Assembly (NCBI GenBank): GCA_020912385.1
Contig: CP087212.1
Span: 1,302,001-1,366,000, forward strand
Origin: Neofusicoccum parvum
Lineage: Eukaryota; Ascomycota; Dothideomycetes; Botryosphaeriales; Botryosphaeriaceae
Direction of reading: 5' to 3'
DNA length: 64,000 nucleotides
Each line of letters opens with the position of its first letter. Position 1 is the first letter of the stretch. The translations under genes were made by a program, and so were the position numbers. Shown in pieces: positions 22,815 through 35,143 of the stretch. The notes under the pieces are model-generated. The model was not told the DNA's origin. It saw nothing but the letters and a program-made list of their open reading frames with translations, and did no database searches.

Positions 22815-23125
22815 AGTCCGGGTAAGATAAGAGGTGGAACTGATGCTTTCCTGGGCACGGGAGTTACGGGGTACACGTACATCTGCTTCGTGTGAAGCTT
22901 CTGACTTTTTGGCCTGTTGATTTTGGGGACCTGCCACTCACGCTTCGAGTTGTAATTGGACTGATGAAGCATCTTCTTGAACACAGAACACTACCTATTA
23001 AGAAATACAGTGTCAACATACACAAGTAAGTGCTCAAACAGGAATTTTCCAAGACACGAACAGGGTGATCCCATGATCTTGACGTATTCGCACTGCCGCT
23101 CTCCAACACGGAGTTTCTCAGTAGC
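22815..23125. other. Short convergent intergenic
   Basis: Nothing but presumed 3' untranslated sequence is seen. Confidence 0.5.
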
Positions 23126-24286
23126 TCACATCACCTCCACTGCGAAACTCAAGCCATGTCCACGTTCTTTGTCCTTCTTGCGAAAATAATCAGGGTCCAT
23201 CATTTCCTCCTCGAAAAGGAAGTCGTCATCGAAGAGCACTTCGTCCTCCCTATATCCGTCGTCCACACGAGTCAACGTAAATTTAATGCCCGAGTCTCTT
23301 CGAGGAATCCCAGCCTCGACAGTTGCTGCAGTCAGCACCGGAACCCCGTGAGTACTGTTGACGGGATTAACGACAACGGTTCCATGGTTTCTTCGCGCCC
23401 CCTTATGTTCTGTTTCTTCCTCTATCAACAGTCGTTCTGACCGTTGTCGCAGATCTTCTTCGTACTGATCCAACATCTGCTCTAGGGCCTCGAGACTGAA
23501 TTTTCCGGGAGCCACTCGCTCTTCGTCATCCATTTCATACAGCGCCATTTCCTCTTGAGCAGCTAGTACCCTGGCTGCGTTACGGGCGGCTTCAATGCGC
23601 TGATATAGTATGCTTTCGTCGGCGATCGTTGCCAATTTGGCCATAGTATCTCCCTTCTCCCGGTCGAAGTCCTCCGTGGGTGTAATATCGCCGTCCAGTT
23701 CGCAGACCACGACGGTCGCGTTGTCACTTGAGGCTGCTGGACCAGCAGTCATTCCTCCAGGTATGGCCGAACGTCGGTCTAAAGCCGTGACGGATGCGAT
23801 CTCCCTCTGCGAGCCTTGCGCGGCCGCTTCACCGTCGGCAGCGGTCGCGTGATGGGAGTGGGCGATTCCAGAGAGGGCCGACTTTGATCGACACGAAAGC
23901 ATCAACACTTCGCCTGCTGTCGATCCGGGCAAGCTCCACAGGTCAAGGTCGTTGAGGGTTTCGTTCTCGATCTGCCTGCCGGTTTGCGCCTTGCCTTGGG
24001 TTTTACCGAGATCGAATCCGGCAAACCAAGGAGGATCCGCGCTGTCTTCGGTCGGGACAGTCAACGTATTGTGTGAAGGAACTTCAAAAGCCATGGTCCT
24101 CATGTGTTGTCCAAAAGACGCCGTGGCCTGGACCGGGGAGTGGAAGAAGCGTAGGTCCGCATGGGGTGGTGTGATTACTTTCATTCGCTGTTCCGGGTGT
24201 GGGTGCGGTGCGGCCTCCTTTGTAGGCAGCTGACCCTCGTAGACGCGGGTCAACGTATGAGGCTGAAAGTTCTGGCAGCACGACAT
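23126..24286 (-). CDS. Hypothetical, mostly disordered acidic protein
   Basis: An uninterrupted frame of 386 aa from the first in-frame ATG at 24286; a further upstream extension begins at TTG and is not used. The first 220 residues are low in hydrophobics and rich in Ser, Thr, Ala and Gly, suggesting disorder. Residues about 225-300 contain Ala/Glu-rich helical or coiled-coil segments (YQRIEAARNAARVLAAQEEM, FSLEALEQMLDQYEEDLRQR). The C-terminus is strongly acidic (VLFDDDFLFEEEMMDPDYF). No family is recognised and no signal peptide is seen. The start could lie at a later Met or in an undetected upstream exon. Confidence 0.6.
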   Translation of the reverse strand: MSCCQNFQPHTLTRVYEGQLPTKEAAPHPHPEQRMKVITPPHADLRFFHSPVQATASFGQHMRTMAFEVPSHNTLTVPTEDSADPPWFAGFDLGKTQGKAQTGRQIENETLNDLDLWSLPGSTAGEVLMLSCRSKSALSGIAHSHHATAADGEAAAQGSQREIASVTALDRRSAIPGGMTAGPAASSDNATVVVCELDGDITPTEDFDREKGDTMAKLATIADESILYQRIEAARNAARVLAAQEEMALYEMDDEERVAPGKFSLEALEQMLDQYEEDLRQRSERLLIEEETEHKGARRNHGTVVVNPVNSTHGVPVLTAATVEAGIPRRDSGIKFTLTRVDDGYREDEVLFDDDFLFEEEMMDPDYFRKKDKERGHGLSFAVEVM

Positions 24287-26812
24287 CCGCACTTCCCGTG
24301 GCCCGCTAAACAAGGCAGCAAACGGCTAATCCCTGGCCGTGAAGGCGGCTGAGGTGAGATGGCACCCACCATCTGCGCCGCTGTTGGGGTCCATTTCAGC
24401 CTTGCTGGATAGGTGAAACCTCAGGCATCCTACAGATTTTCGTCACTATCATGCGATCATCGGGCTGAAACCCAGTTTTACGTTGTCGAATCTCACGATC
24501 AACGGGAAGGACTATAAGCATATCCATCTGGGCTTCAACTTGCACGAGGTTGTGATGTTGAGGAGCAGTTGCGCAAGACTACGCCACCAGAACAAGCACT
24601 CTGTGCTGCGAGTAGCGACGCTGTGCAATGAGCATTTCATGAATTGGCCGAATTCGTTGTCGCATCATTTCTTAGATACAGCATGATGGCATCGAGGACG
24701 TGCGGAGTAGTCTTTTACACGGCGTGTCAATAACATCAAGCTTGGAGATGATTCCAAACGGCTCTCTTGTATGTATCATCCATTTCTTAGTAGGATGCAA
24801 GTTTGAAGAGAGCTGACAGGGTATCAATTCTGACCAGTCCGAATCCCAAGTCCATTCCAGCCCCCATGCAGCCAAACCCCGCACATCGCCTTGGTAAGCT
24901 TAGCATGAAACCTTTCGTCCAGAAACTTGTTCAGAATGTACTGTGTAACTGCGCTTCTATTTGACACGTCTGCTATCAGGAGCTACGGTGCTGCGTTACT
25001 ATGATCTTGATTCGCATGCTCCTCTGACAGTATGGGAACCCGGCACTGTCTCGGATTCTGCAAAGCGTATGTGCAACACCTGCAGTCTGGCTAATGATGC
25101 GGTCATTACATTGCTTCCACATTTCATTGGCGAGGGTCGGGTGCAAAGCCTGCTATCTACAGAGCATGCAGCAAATAAAAAGCAAACAACTAATGGCAGC
25201 CTACAAGAATTACCGTCAACACTAATTAGGGAAAATTCCCTTTGATTTTCTCCCTACCAGGGATATTATTTCCTATTGAGGAATCTTTTTAAGCTTTAAA
25301 GCGATTGGACTACTTCATGCTATTCAACAAGAAAACCAGGGAGGTCTTCCGATTGATCACTGTTTTGAGGCATTTGACCGCTCTGGGGCACTAGCTCTAA
25401 AGCCGGTCTGAACTCAGCCAAGGCTTGATTCCGGACCTACATATGACAGCGTGAACAATACGGTGGAAGCCAATCAGCAGCTTTCTCAAAAAAAAAAAAA
25501 CCCCGACGTTATCTCAGCCAAAATCAGATTCCGCATTGCGCATGTTTGAGCTATTGCTTAACAACAACCATGTTCATGGACATGAAACTATACTCAAGAC
25601 TTCCCAAAATTAATCACCATCATCTACCGTCTATCGACACAATGTACATCCTACAAGACAGCGCGTCCAACCAACAGGAGGAATTCTCCAACCTGACATC
25701 CGTAAATCAAAACTCTCGCCTGAAACTCTCCGCCGTAACCTCAATAATTGTTCACAGCCGCCTCTTCTGCATCCGGCCTACCTTAAAATACTATGCGGGG
25801 CTTTTTTTTTTTTGGTCTTGCAGCGGATTATCTTGAACTAGAGGTGAAAAAGATTATTGGCAACGGAAAGTGTTTCACCGTCTTGGAGCCAAGCTGCGGA
25901 AAAGTTTGAGAAGCCCATTCCAATATATAAGGCCAAGCTAAATAGAAGGTAGACGGGCAGCATCGTTGTTAAAGAATTCCCGTGCCCAGCCGGTAATGCA
26001 GTGTCGATGCCACCAAGAAACACCAGTCGGCTCGGGCCTTTCTTGCTCAGATATCGGCTCAGCGGTTGACAGTGCTGAGCTGCCGAGGTTCAATTGGTGT
26101 AATTTCTGTCGATCATCGTAGCGCCGGAATAATTGCACATGTTGTCTCCGCCAAGATATCCGCCCAGGACAAGAAGTACTGCCGACTGTTGGCAGACGGC
26201 GGGGGGCCTGCGAGGAAGGCCATCCCATTCGCCGATATTTGTGGTTTAAATGACAGAGTCTCCACTACGTCTCTTGTACGCTCTCAACCAGCCTGTAAAC
26301 AATAGAACATGGCTATAATTATTGATGTGGATCACGTTTCATCCACCCCTATAGGCTGAATTAGATATATTATACATACTCGTGAGAATCTTGCGGTTCT
26401 GAACTACCCTTAGTACGGATCCCGAAACCTCTTCTCTCCGCGCGAGAAAAAACGAGACCCTCAGCTCACCGCTCCGCTTCTCCACCCCGCCTTCTTCCCC
26501 GCAGACGCCAAGCCCTTCCCCGCAAGTACCACCATGCTTTTCCGTCCAACGGCTATAACCACTCTTCAGCGTCATTTCTTTCAGATATGAAGCATCGGAA
26601 AAGCACTTCGACATCGTAATAACAAAGTCTTGGGGTCGATCTTGGCCTCAAAGATCAGTTCAGCCGCCATGCAGCATATGCTTGGAGCAATCCTTCCTGC
26701 ACGTCAAAATATTATATAGCGCTTGTATCGGCAGCTCAAATGGTTTCGCCGCTTCGCTTTGAACCTCACACTCAAGGGCGAGAAGAAACATATCAATTGG
26801 TCATTATTCGCT
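24287..26812. other. 2.5-kb gene-poor, AT-richer stretch
   Basis: No supportable gene. Base composition is visibly lower in GC than in neighbouring genes, stop codons are frequent in all frames, and there are homopolymer runs (13 A at 25488-25500, 12 T at 25802-25813). It could be degraded mobile-element DNA, but I found no terminal repeats or transposase fragment. Confidence 0.5.
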
Positions 26813-28104
26813 ATGAAGGATATCCTTTTCGCAGCCACTGCGCTGGCCAGTGTGACGCTAACCTCGGCCGTCACCTTGCCGAATGGATGGTTCACGATTC
26901 CTCCGGAGCAGAAGATCAGTTCTGGCGAGCTTGACGGCAAGCCACGGTACCTAACGTGGATGGCCGACTCGCAAATCAAGCACGGCGTCGAGCCCACCTT
27001 CGCCTACACGGTCTCGGCCTACCTCTCCGGAATCCTGCTGGCCTACGAGAGAACCAAAGACGAGAAGTACTTCAACTACGTGAAACACCATACCGACATC
27101 GTCCTGTACCCTGCCTGGAACGGCGACATTCTGCTATACAACAACAGCAACTCCATCGACGACATCCGCTTCGGCCACACCTTCCTGGACATGTACAACG
27201 CCACGGGCGCCGAGATCTACAAGACGGCGGCGCAGACGCTGCGCGACCAGATCGACCGCACCGGCCGCACGCCCGACGGCGGCTTCTACCACCGCTACCC
27301 CGTCTACATCGACCAGATGTGGCTGGACGGCATCTACATGCTCGACGTCTTCTACGCGCGCTGGACGCACGAGATGGAGCCGGCCAACACCACGGCCTGG
27401 GACGACATCGCGCTGCAGTTCGACCTCATCGACGCCGGCACCACCGGCGCCAACCGCACCAACGGCCTCCCCCTGCACGGCTTCGACTACAGCAGGAAGT
27501 CCGTCTGGGCCGACCCGGCCACGGGCGCCTCGCCGCACGTCTGGGGCCGCGCCGTGGGCTGGTACACCATGGCGCTGGTCGACACGCTCGACTACTTCCC
27601 GGCCGGCCACCCGGGGCGCGCGCGCCTGCTGGCGTACTTCCGCGGCGTCGCGGACGCGCTGGTCGCGGCGCAGGACGGGCGCACCAGGGGCTGGCGCAAC
27701 ATCATGGACCCGGGCCTCGAGGACCGCTGGGGCAACTACATCGAGAGCTCCGGCTCGGCCATGTTCGTGTACGGGCTGCTCAAGGGCCTGCGCCTGGGCT
27801 ACCTCGTCGGCGAGGAGTACCGCCGCGCCGCGCTCGACGGGTACGCGCTGCTGACGGACACGTTCTCGCAGCCGCGGCAGGAGGATGGCGCGTTGAGGTG
27901 GGAGTGGACGGTGCAGACGGGGAGCTTGAGCTCGAATGGCACGTTTGAGGTGAGCGTCTTGCCGGTTCCTTTGTTCTCTTGGATCATGGCTGACTCCCGC
28001 AGTACTATTCCAGCATACCACTGTATGAGAACGACCTCAAGGGTGTCTCGCCATTCCTTTTCTCGAGCTATGAGTATGAGTTGTATGTTGAGGGGAAGCA
28101 GTAA
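26813..28104 (+). CDS. GH105-like unsaturated rhamnogalacturonyl hydrolase
   Basis: Exons are 26813-27949 and 28003-28104 (53-nt intron), giving 412 aa. The start at 26813 gives a signal peptide (FAATALASVTLTSAVTLP); an in-frame upstream ATG at 26723 would hide it. The fold is an alpha6/alpha6 barrel of the GH88/GH105 type. QMWLDGIYM holds the expected catalytic Asp (D172), and HVWGRAVGWYTMALVDTL matches the conserved W-G-R-x-x-G-W region. Such enzymes remove the unsaturated galacturonyl residue left by rhamnogalacturonan lyases, aiding pectin use outside the cell. It stands alone at the edge of the gene-poor stretch, with no other pectinase in view. Confidence 0.9.
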
Positions 28105-28233
28105 ATGGCGTTTCGAATTCATTGAAGTGCAAAGGCAGACCTTTGAGAAATTAATGCAATCACCCAGTGCACATGCTGAATACGGAAGTGCAGTGTATAT
28201 ACTAAGAGGCAGGATCCAATAACACACCATGTC

Positions 28234-31200
28234 TCAAATAACCTGCGCTTTGATCCCGTCTGCAAACCCCTTCAAGTTCTTCGAAGGCTGCGACCAATCA
28301 TGTCCCTTGAGCTCTTCATTCGCCGATACCACGAACAGAGTCTCCGCCGTAGCAACCCGAATCTGGCAGCAGGAAAAGTGAGTCAGATTCTGTTTCACAC
28401 AGTGAAAGCAGGATTCTTCTGAGTGGCCCTAACGTACCTTTGGAAATGGATGCAACAGCATACTCGCCAGCTTCGTTCGCACGTCCTGCCGAATTGCCGG
28501 TATATCAGCGAGACCTCTGTACACGTCAAGTGCGAGGTAGAGCTTCTGAATGTTGTTGGACTTGAAGTGTGCCTTTTGTACGAGGGAGAGCAGGTTGCGC
28601 CATCTGTAGAGAGCACAATAGATAGTCAGTCATCAACACTGTGGTCCTTCTTGGACTACCTGGATGCTGAGGCAGGATGGGTGACGCACTTGAAGCTGCT
28701 GCTAATGAGCCGTTGCACTACTTGAGCGTCGAGCAGGAATGCTAAAGTTTCGAAGAGTGGTAAGATGACACGATCATTGGTGAGGTTGGCCTTGAAGACA
28801 TCCAGAAGGCTGTTGATAACCTTGAGCAGGGAAAAGTCCTCCCTCTCGATTGGAAGTGCATCAAGGCGTTCGACAAGCGCGAGCCTTGATGCTTGAACTA
28901 CGGATTCAGAGCCCAGGCCCGCGGAGTTGATATAGCCTTCCAAGAAAGCAAGACTCGTAGTTGGAGGGGAGTTAACGTCAAAGTGCGTAAGGGTGCGTTC
29001 AAAGTACTTGTGAGACGATATGCCCGAGGCATTGAGCTCTTCTTCGCTGTGAAGGAAATCAGTGCAACTTCTTAATATCTGAAGCAAAGTGACTTACCTC
29101 TCGAAGTAACCCTTCCCGTTGTGCTGCAGGCATGTGGCTGCCCTCAATCGGACTTTGTCGAGCTTCTCCAGTGACAGGCGTGTAACATCGGCGTGAATAT
29201 GTGGTTCCTGTTCAAGTCCAGCGAGTATTCCACACTTCCAGGCGCTATCCACAGCATTGAGGGCCTCCCATCGCACCAAGGAGCCGACGTCACCTCGTTC
29301 ATTAATCGTGTAGTCATTCAAAGTGACCATCAGGGAGTCAGCAATCTTAGAAACCAACGATGAGTCGGATGCTACTGCCGCTGATTCGAAAACCAGCTGC
29401 AGGCTTTGCAGGGCCACAACTCGCGCCTCAATCCCGACCTTGTCTGTACAGCGCGATGTCAGGATCCCAACGATAGATGCACGATCAGCGGCATCAGTCA
29501 CTGTTGCGTATATTGCACCAACAGCAACAGCATATCCAGAGTCCCGCACTGCCGTCCGGGCGTTTGCTTGATGGAGGTTGTTGAGCCATGCGTGTAACTC
29601 CTCTGTCCGGTCGTCGTCATTCAATAGCTGGGAAACGTTGGCGACAGCGGAAGGGATGATTCGAAGAACTGATTCCTCAGTACGACCGAGACAGAGCCTT
29701 AATGGAGCCATTGCGAGGACCTTTGTGAAAGGCACAGGCAGGAAAGATATGTTGTCGCCCAGGCGGTTTGTGAGTCCCGCCAGAGCAGCAATAAATGTAC
29801 AAATGGCAAAAGCTGTAAGTTCCGGCCGGAGTGCTGGTGACGTGAATGCTCGCTCAGGAAGATCCAGCTGACCATCCAGGAGACTCCACAATCCCGCAAT
29901 CTCTGCAACCTCTTGTCCCTGTAGCGAAGTTGGCCTTCCCTCCCCAGGTCGTTGATTGTCTGGAGAGTACCTGCTGTTGCTTTCGGTGATCAAGGATGCC
30001 AGAGATAATGTCAGCCCGTGACGTTCCTCAACATCTCTGACGTTCAATCTGCACAGCTGGCTGCGGACTCGGTCCACCATCATCTTAACGGTGCTAAATG
30101 GCTGTAGCGTGCTCAAACGACCCAGAGCATTTGCAGTGGATATTCTGGAAGAAGCATCCAGTGATCCAATTCCGCGCCATCCAAGTAATCCATCAAAGAG
30201 AGAATCCCAATATATCTGGCCCAGTTGTGCGGCCTTGAAGCCAACCTGGCTGATAGCACGATCACGCAAACCCACAGCGTGAAAATCAACAATCTGGACA
30301 AGAGGGATCCCTTCCAGTACCGTATTGGGGTGTCTGCCGATCAGTTCCTGAAGCGCAGCAGATGATCCTCGGCGGATGTTGCCGGCAGGATCCAGACATC
30401 CGGCAACCAAGAGTTCGATGGCCAAAATTTGCGGGATAGACAATGCCTGATCATGCCCTCCAGCGGCTCGGATGGAAGAGGTACTGACTGACAGCAGCTC
30501 AGTGGTAGTGTAGCGCCTGGATATTGCCCAGATCCCGAAGCAAGCGGCATCCCGAACGTTGGTGCCAATAGAGCCACCAGTGGCAGAGCGTTGTTCGAAT
30601 GTGAGCGCAAGGAGCAAAGCGTTAAGTATATCCGGAAGTTGGTCTGTGGATGGTGCCCTTCTGTAGAGTAGTTGAGATAGGGCAAGCGTGAGACCGTGCC
30701 AGCGCAGTGAATTGACAGCGCTCAGATTTCGGGAGGCACCTTCCCACAGTACATCCTCATTGAGACAGCCCAAGATAGCTTCAATGACCTCAGCGCCAAG
30801 TTGTGACTCCAGCTTCATAGTGATGACGCTCAGAGCCTTGCTTGCCGCATACCTTACCGGGGTGTCTCCATCGCCGATGGTCTGCAACAAAAAGTCGATT
30901 ACATCTTCCAAGAGACCAGAAGAATCATCGGACGAGTCCGACTGCAAGTAGTGGATGACGATGTTGCGAAAAGTCTTGATGATCAGCTTTCTTGCGACCG
31001 CGGACGACTTCACGAAGCCAAGATTTTCTTCGTTGATAATGTAATCGCATGCTTTGTAGATGTCTGCGAGGAACTTGCCCAGCTCGTCTTTGTTTGCCGA
31101 TGCAACGAGGCCGCTGAGGAAGGACAAAACACCCAAGCAGCCGTGAATATCAGATGCCCTCTCGTTAGTGCTGCCGAAGAAAGACAGCGCCCACTTGACG

Positions 31201-31984
31201 AGAGAGTCTAGAAGGCCTACCTTGCGCATGTCAGGACGCAGAGATAGCCGCACAAGCAGGCTCGCAGCAGCATCACGCTCTCTTGTGGCGCATTTGAGAT
31301 GATCAATGCATATGGGGATCACCCGATTTACGACGCCCGGCAGGTTTTCTGGCAAAGCGATGCCGGTGCGTTGCTCTGCTGTTTCGGCAGGTTGGCCGGA
31401 GGAGATGGATGCGAGGTCGAAAGGAGCAAGCATCAGGTGGGAGAGCCATAGCAAGGCGACATACTTCTCTTCCCAAGCGAAGGACTCGTCAACAAGTCCT
31501 TTCTCAAAATGATCAAGGATGGGTTCCAAGTAGCGGGGCTCGTTGTTGAGGAAGCCTACAATGACTTTCTGGCCGCGGACCTTGCACAGTGTGTACAACA
31601 CGCGTGAAGCTGCATTAGAGAGACTGACAGCCTTTGACTTGGCCGCTGTGCTCGAAGATTGGAGCACATAATCCAAGTAGGCAGACACCAGCTGCGGGAC
31701 GACGTATTTTAACTGCGTGTCTAGAAGCTGCGGTTCCTCCTGGAAAGGCTCGATCTTCGTAACAATCAGTAATGGTTCCGTGTTGAGGAGACAGCAGGCG
31801 TTACCAAGGATAGCAGACGATTCAAATCTTGCTGTCTCACCAAACGATGGACTTTGCGCTTTTCTGTGGATGCAGGAGAAGGTTTCCAAAGAGCCTTATC
31901 CAACGAGACGCGCAGTCCCGACAGTAGGCCGGCAGAGGCGCGCTGAAGTCTGATATCCTCGTCATCGGTACCGATAGCGTCCAT
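28234..31984 (-). CDS. Tubulin-folding cofactor D (TBCD)
   Basis: Exons on the minus strand are 31984-31805, 31754-29098, 29046-28690, 28603-28438 and 28362-28234; all four introns are GT..AG and in phase. The 1162-aa product is close to the length of animal TBCD. HEAT/armadillo-type helical repeats run through it. The N-terminal region (EPFQEEPQLLDTQLKYVVP) aligns with the conserved start of cofactor D, and the block WEEKYVALLWLSHLMLAPFDL is a family hallmark. Cofactor D holds beta-tubulin during alpha/beta dimer assembly with cofactors C and E. It is head-to-head with the Pol32 gene over 215 bp. For the second-to-third exon junction a CACAG acceptor (51-nt intron) was chosen over a nearer AAG that would leave only 27 nt. 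Confidence 0.92.
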
Positions 31985-32199
31985 CGTGGTTCCGACGTGA
32001 GGTGACTGGTAGAGATGACCGGGGGTGAGGGGAGCGGCGGAAGGCCGGGGGTGGCTTGGCGTGACGTGGTGGGGCGCGACGCGGGTGCGCGACTGCGAAG
32101 CCGCGACGCGACTGCCGCGCCTGAACATTTCCCGCATCTCTCACTCTGCCGCCCTTCCAAACACCCAACACCGCTTGGCCTCGCGCGCTCTCTCGCAGC
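31985..32199. promoter_or_regulatory. Bidirectional promoter, TBCD / POL32
   Basis: Only 215 bp separate the two start codons. The interval holds two ACGCG cores (32079-32083 and 32106-32110), the core of MluI cell-cycle (MBF) boxes, within 95-120 bp of the Pol32 ATG. MBF control of replication genes is known in yeasts; its action here is inferred. Confidence 0.5.
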
Positions 32200-33751
32200 A
32201 TGGACCAGTACAAGGGCTACCTGGCGGCCAATGTGCTCCAGGAAAGCCGCCCCGTATGTTCCAGTCCTCTACCCCGCAAACGCGCTGCTGACTTGCGCTG
32301 CAGATCACCTACAGGCTGCTGAGCCGCGCGTTGAAGGTCAATGTCCACCAAGCAAAACAGTAAGCAGTGCACCGTTTCTGTGAGTCGGTGGCGCTGATTC
32401 TGTGGCCTAGGATGCTCTTCGATTTCCATGCGACAGAGAACAAAAAGAACCCCAGCTCCGTCCACGCTACCTACATCATCACCGGCACGAAGCTTCCGCA
32501 ACCTGCGACACACACCAATGGCGCCAACCTGCACAGCTATAACGATGTTCATATGCGCAGTAGCCCCATTCCGAGCTCGCTACCCGACGCCCCCGAAGAC
32601 GACGACGAGCGCGCCATAAAGGTCACGTCGATAAAGCTAGTGAGAGAGGAGGACCTAGAAGAGACCAAGGCTCATTTCGAGGAGATCACTTCGATTCACA
32701 TCTACAGTCTCGAGCCAGGACCTTTAAAGGACCTCCAGGTCCTTTCGGACTGTAGCCGCGAGGCCATTGAGAAATGCTGCAATGAGGACCCGCTCGAGGC
32801 CTGGAAGACATACGGCTCCATACACAACCCTCACACAAGGCGGCGAACGCCTGGCATTAAACCTCAGGCCGCGGTGCCAGTCGCCACAACCGCTGCTGCG
32901 AAGACTGCGCCCCGCCCGAGCACCACTGCAATGTCGAAACAGAAGGAAGCGCAGGATACGTCGAAGGCTAAGGACTTCCGGCCATCTACGCCGCAAGTTG
33001 ATCCATCCGCATTACCGAACAAGAAAACAGACAAGAAGGCACAACCGAGTCTCAAGAAGGAGGGTTCAAGCATATTTTCGGCTTTCGCAAGGACGCAATC
33101 GAAGAAGAAGACAGCGGGCTCTGGCACTTCCACGCCGGCAGCAAAATCAGCAGAGCATAGCCAAGCAGAAGACGAAACTATGAAGGACGCGTCTGACGAG
33201 GAGGGTGAGGACGATGACGTAGCTATCACCAGCTCCAACAAGAAGTCAAAGGAAGAGGCAAGCGAGGCCATGAAGAAGGCCAGAGCTGAGCGCGAGGCTA
33301 AGGAGAAGAAGTTGCGAGAGATGATGGAAGAGGATGACGATGATGATGATACGCCCATGCAGGATGCACCTGCTGCCGCTCCCGAGGAACTTGAAGAACC
33401 TGCCATTGACCACCCTGCCGAGCCTGAACCTGCGTCGGAGAAGCAGGAGGCCACTGTTGAAGTCTCTGGTGGTCGCAGGAGAGGCAAAAGACGCGTCGTG
33501 AAGAAGAGAACCTACCAAGATGCTGAAGGCTATTTCGGTAAGCTTACAATGATCTACGTCGCAGACTTGATTCCTGACCAAATTTGCGTATAGTTACGAA
33601 GGAGGAGTCTGTCTGGGAATTCTTCTCGGAAGACGAGCCTGAGCCCAAGAAGCTCAAGCCCGCCCCTACAACGACGGCGAAACCGAAGAAGGGTGGCGGG
33701 AAACAAGGTCAAGGAAACATCATGTCTTTCTTCGCGAAGAAACCATCTTAA
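32200..33751 (+). CDS. POL32: DNA polymerase delta subunit 3 (Pol32/Cdc27)
   Basis: Exons are 32200-32253, 32304-32359, 32411-33537 and 33594-33751; the product is 464 aa. The first exon encodes only 18 residues (MDQYKGYLAANVLQESRP), continued by ITYRLLSRALKVNVHQAKQM, the winged-helix that binds the catalytic-subunit partner in the Cdc27/p66 family. The middle is long, charged and disordered, with Lys/Glu blocks and acidic runs. A C-terminal PCNA-binding box QGNIMSFF fits the consensus Q-x-x-I-x-x-F-F at the extreme end. It acts in the nucleus as the accessory subunit of polymerase delta, in lagging-strand synthesis and break-induced replication. Confidence 0.93.
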
Positions 33752-34696
33752 GGGGGCGTGTGGCACATTAGTCTGTAGTTCAGCATGGAAATTTGGAGTG
33801 GAGGGTGGCTTTCTGCATTTCGGGAGAAGGAACAGGATTCGGCGAAGAAGGCGATACTGCAAGCGGGAGTTCAAAGGACGGCATGGATGCAGGATACTAA
33901 ACACTATAATCTATACGTGGACGTAGAATAGTAAAACATCGGATACCCTGATCCAGATCACTCCTAGCCGTCATCACTCTTTTGTACAGAGTCCCTCGAG
34001 CCGGACGCTTGTGCGGGATGCATTTTTGCATCATCAATCACAGTTTCTTAGGGGGGAAATTATGAAAACATTGATTGTATTGGATGAGGCTACCCTTCGT
34101 GATTGAGATAGATCAAGCCATTTTAATCATGGACGAGTAAAAAGTAAATCAGCAAAATTATCTGGCTAGCGTGTGACAACTACTCATACCAAGCGAGCCT
34201 GGCGGTCGATATAGGAAGGTCGGCAGAACCGTTTCCTACGTCGGAGGGCCAAAAGTTCCTACTTAGCGGTGACCGCATGGCGATGTCGATCAAGAAACCG
34301 CTTTTGCAATGCTTCGACCACAGTAGCACCCTTCATCCTTTTATCTATTTATTAAATGAATTTTCATGAAGGATTGCATTTAAAATTTATGAAATTATTA
34401 CCTACTACTATATACTACCATCTACAAAAGTTTGCCGAGTTCGATAAAAAAAAAATATCATGGGAACACATATATTCGTTTCAGTTTCCGCGCACAAATT
34501 CGTCTCGCTGCCACCGCTTCGACCCACTACCATGCTCCTCTCCTTCTCTATAAATTCTTCAAAATAACCAGCGAATCATCCCTGATTCTTGGAATTAGCG
34601 GAAATTTTTACAACACATGTTGCCGTGCCCCGTAGGTAAATTCTCATTTTTAATTTTCAAAAAAAAAGAGAAAAAGATAATAAAGATTCTTGCACT
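33752..34696. other. AT-rich intergenic
   Basis: No gene is supported. The part 34,040-34,700 is strongly AT-rich with many poly-A/T runs. Confidence 0.5.
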
Positions 34697-35143
34697 TCAA
34701 AAAAAAAAAAAGAAAAGTAGCAATACAAACAGGATAGAAATGAGAAACAAAGTAATAACTTGCCTTTGAATATAAACCGTACCGGACTCTCTAACTTTCA
34801 CCTCTGACGGTGCTATAGGCTCTCCTCTAATCCCGGCGCCCTTGACCTTGACACTCGGCTCTCTGGGTGCATCTGCTGGCTCCGCGTACTTGGGCAAGAT
34901 ATTCCATACGTGTGCCCCGGGTGGTGTGATGGAGTGGCAGTCTGGGAGATCACAGTGGCGGTTGAGGTGCGTGCGGTATATTGAACAAGGTTGGTGGCCT
35001 GTGCTAGGATCAGGGATGGAGGTGGAAGTGGATAAACGAGGAAAGTTGGAGCACTGTTGATGGCAAGAGCGTAGTGGGCGATTGGGACAGTGGTAGGGGC
35101 TTGCGTGGCCACATTTGGTATAGATGGCTGTGGTGGTGGACAT
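34697..35143 (-). CDS. Possible small Cys/His-rich protein, unknown
   Basis: From the ATG at 35143 the frame encodes 148 residues. The N-terminal 65 are Cys/His-rich (TKCGHASPYHCPNRP, CHQQCSNFP, HCDLPDCH), which could bind zinc. The C-terminal 20 residues are all hydrophobic (VITLFLISILFVLLL then Phe), but the Phe run is encoded by a 13-nt poly-T on this strand and the stop lies at its end. The true 3' end may therefore be spliced or the frame noncoding. Neighbouring genes give no hint. Confidence 0.35.
   Translation of the reverse strand: MSTTTAIYTKCGHASPYHCPNRPLRSCHQQCSNFPRLSTSTSIPDPSTGHQPCSIYRTHLNRHCDLPDCHSITPPGAHVWNILPKYAEPADAPREPSVKVKGAGIRGEPIAPSEVKVRESGTVYIQRQVITLFLISILFVLLLFFFFF

Noticed and set aside
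26040..26140. Possible tRNA-like sequence with GGTTCAAT
   Set aside because: No acceptor-stem pairing or anticodon arm could be drawn around it.
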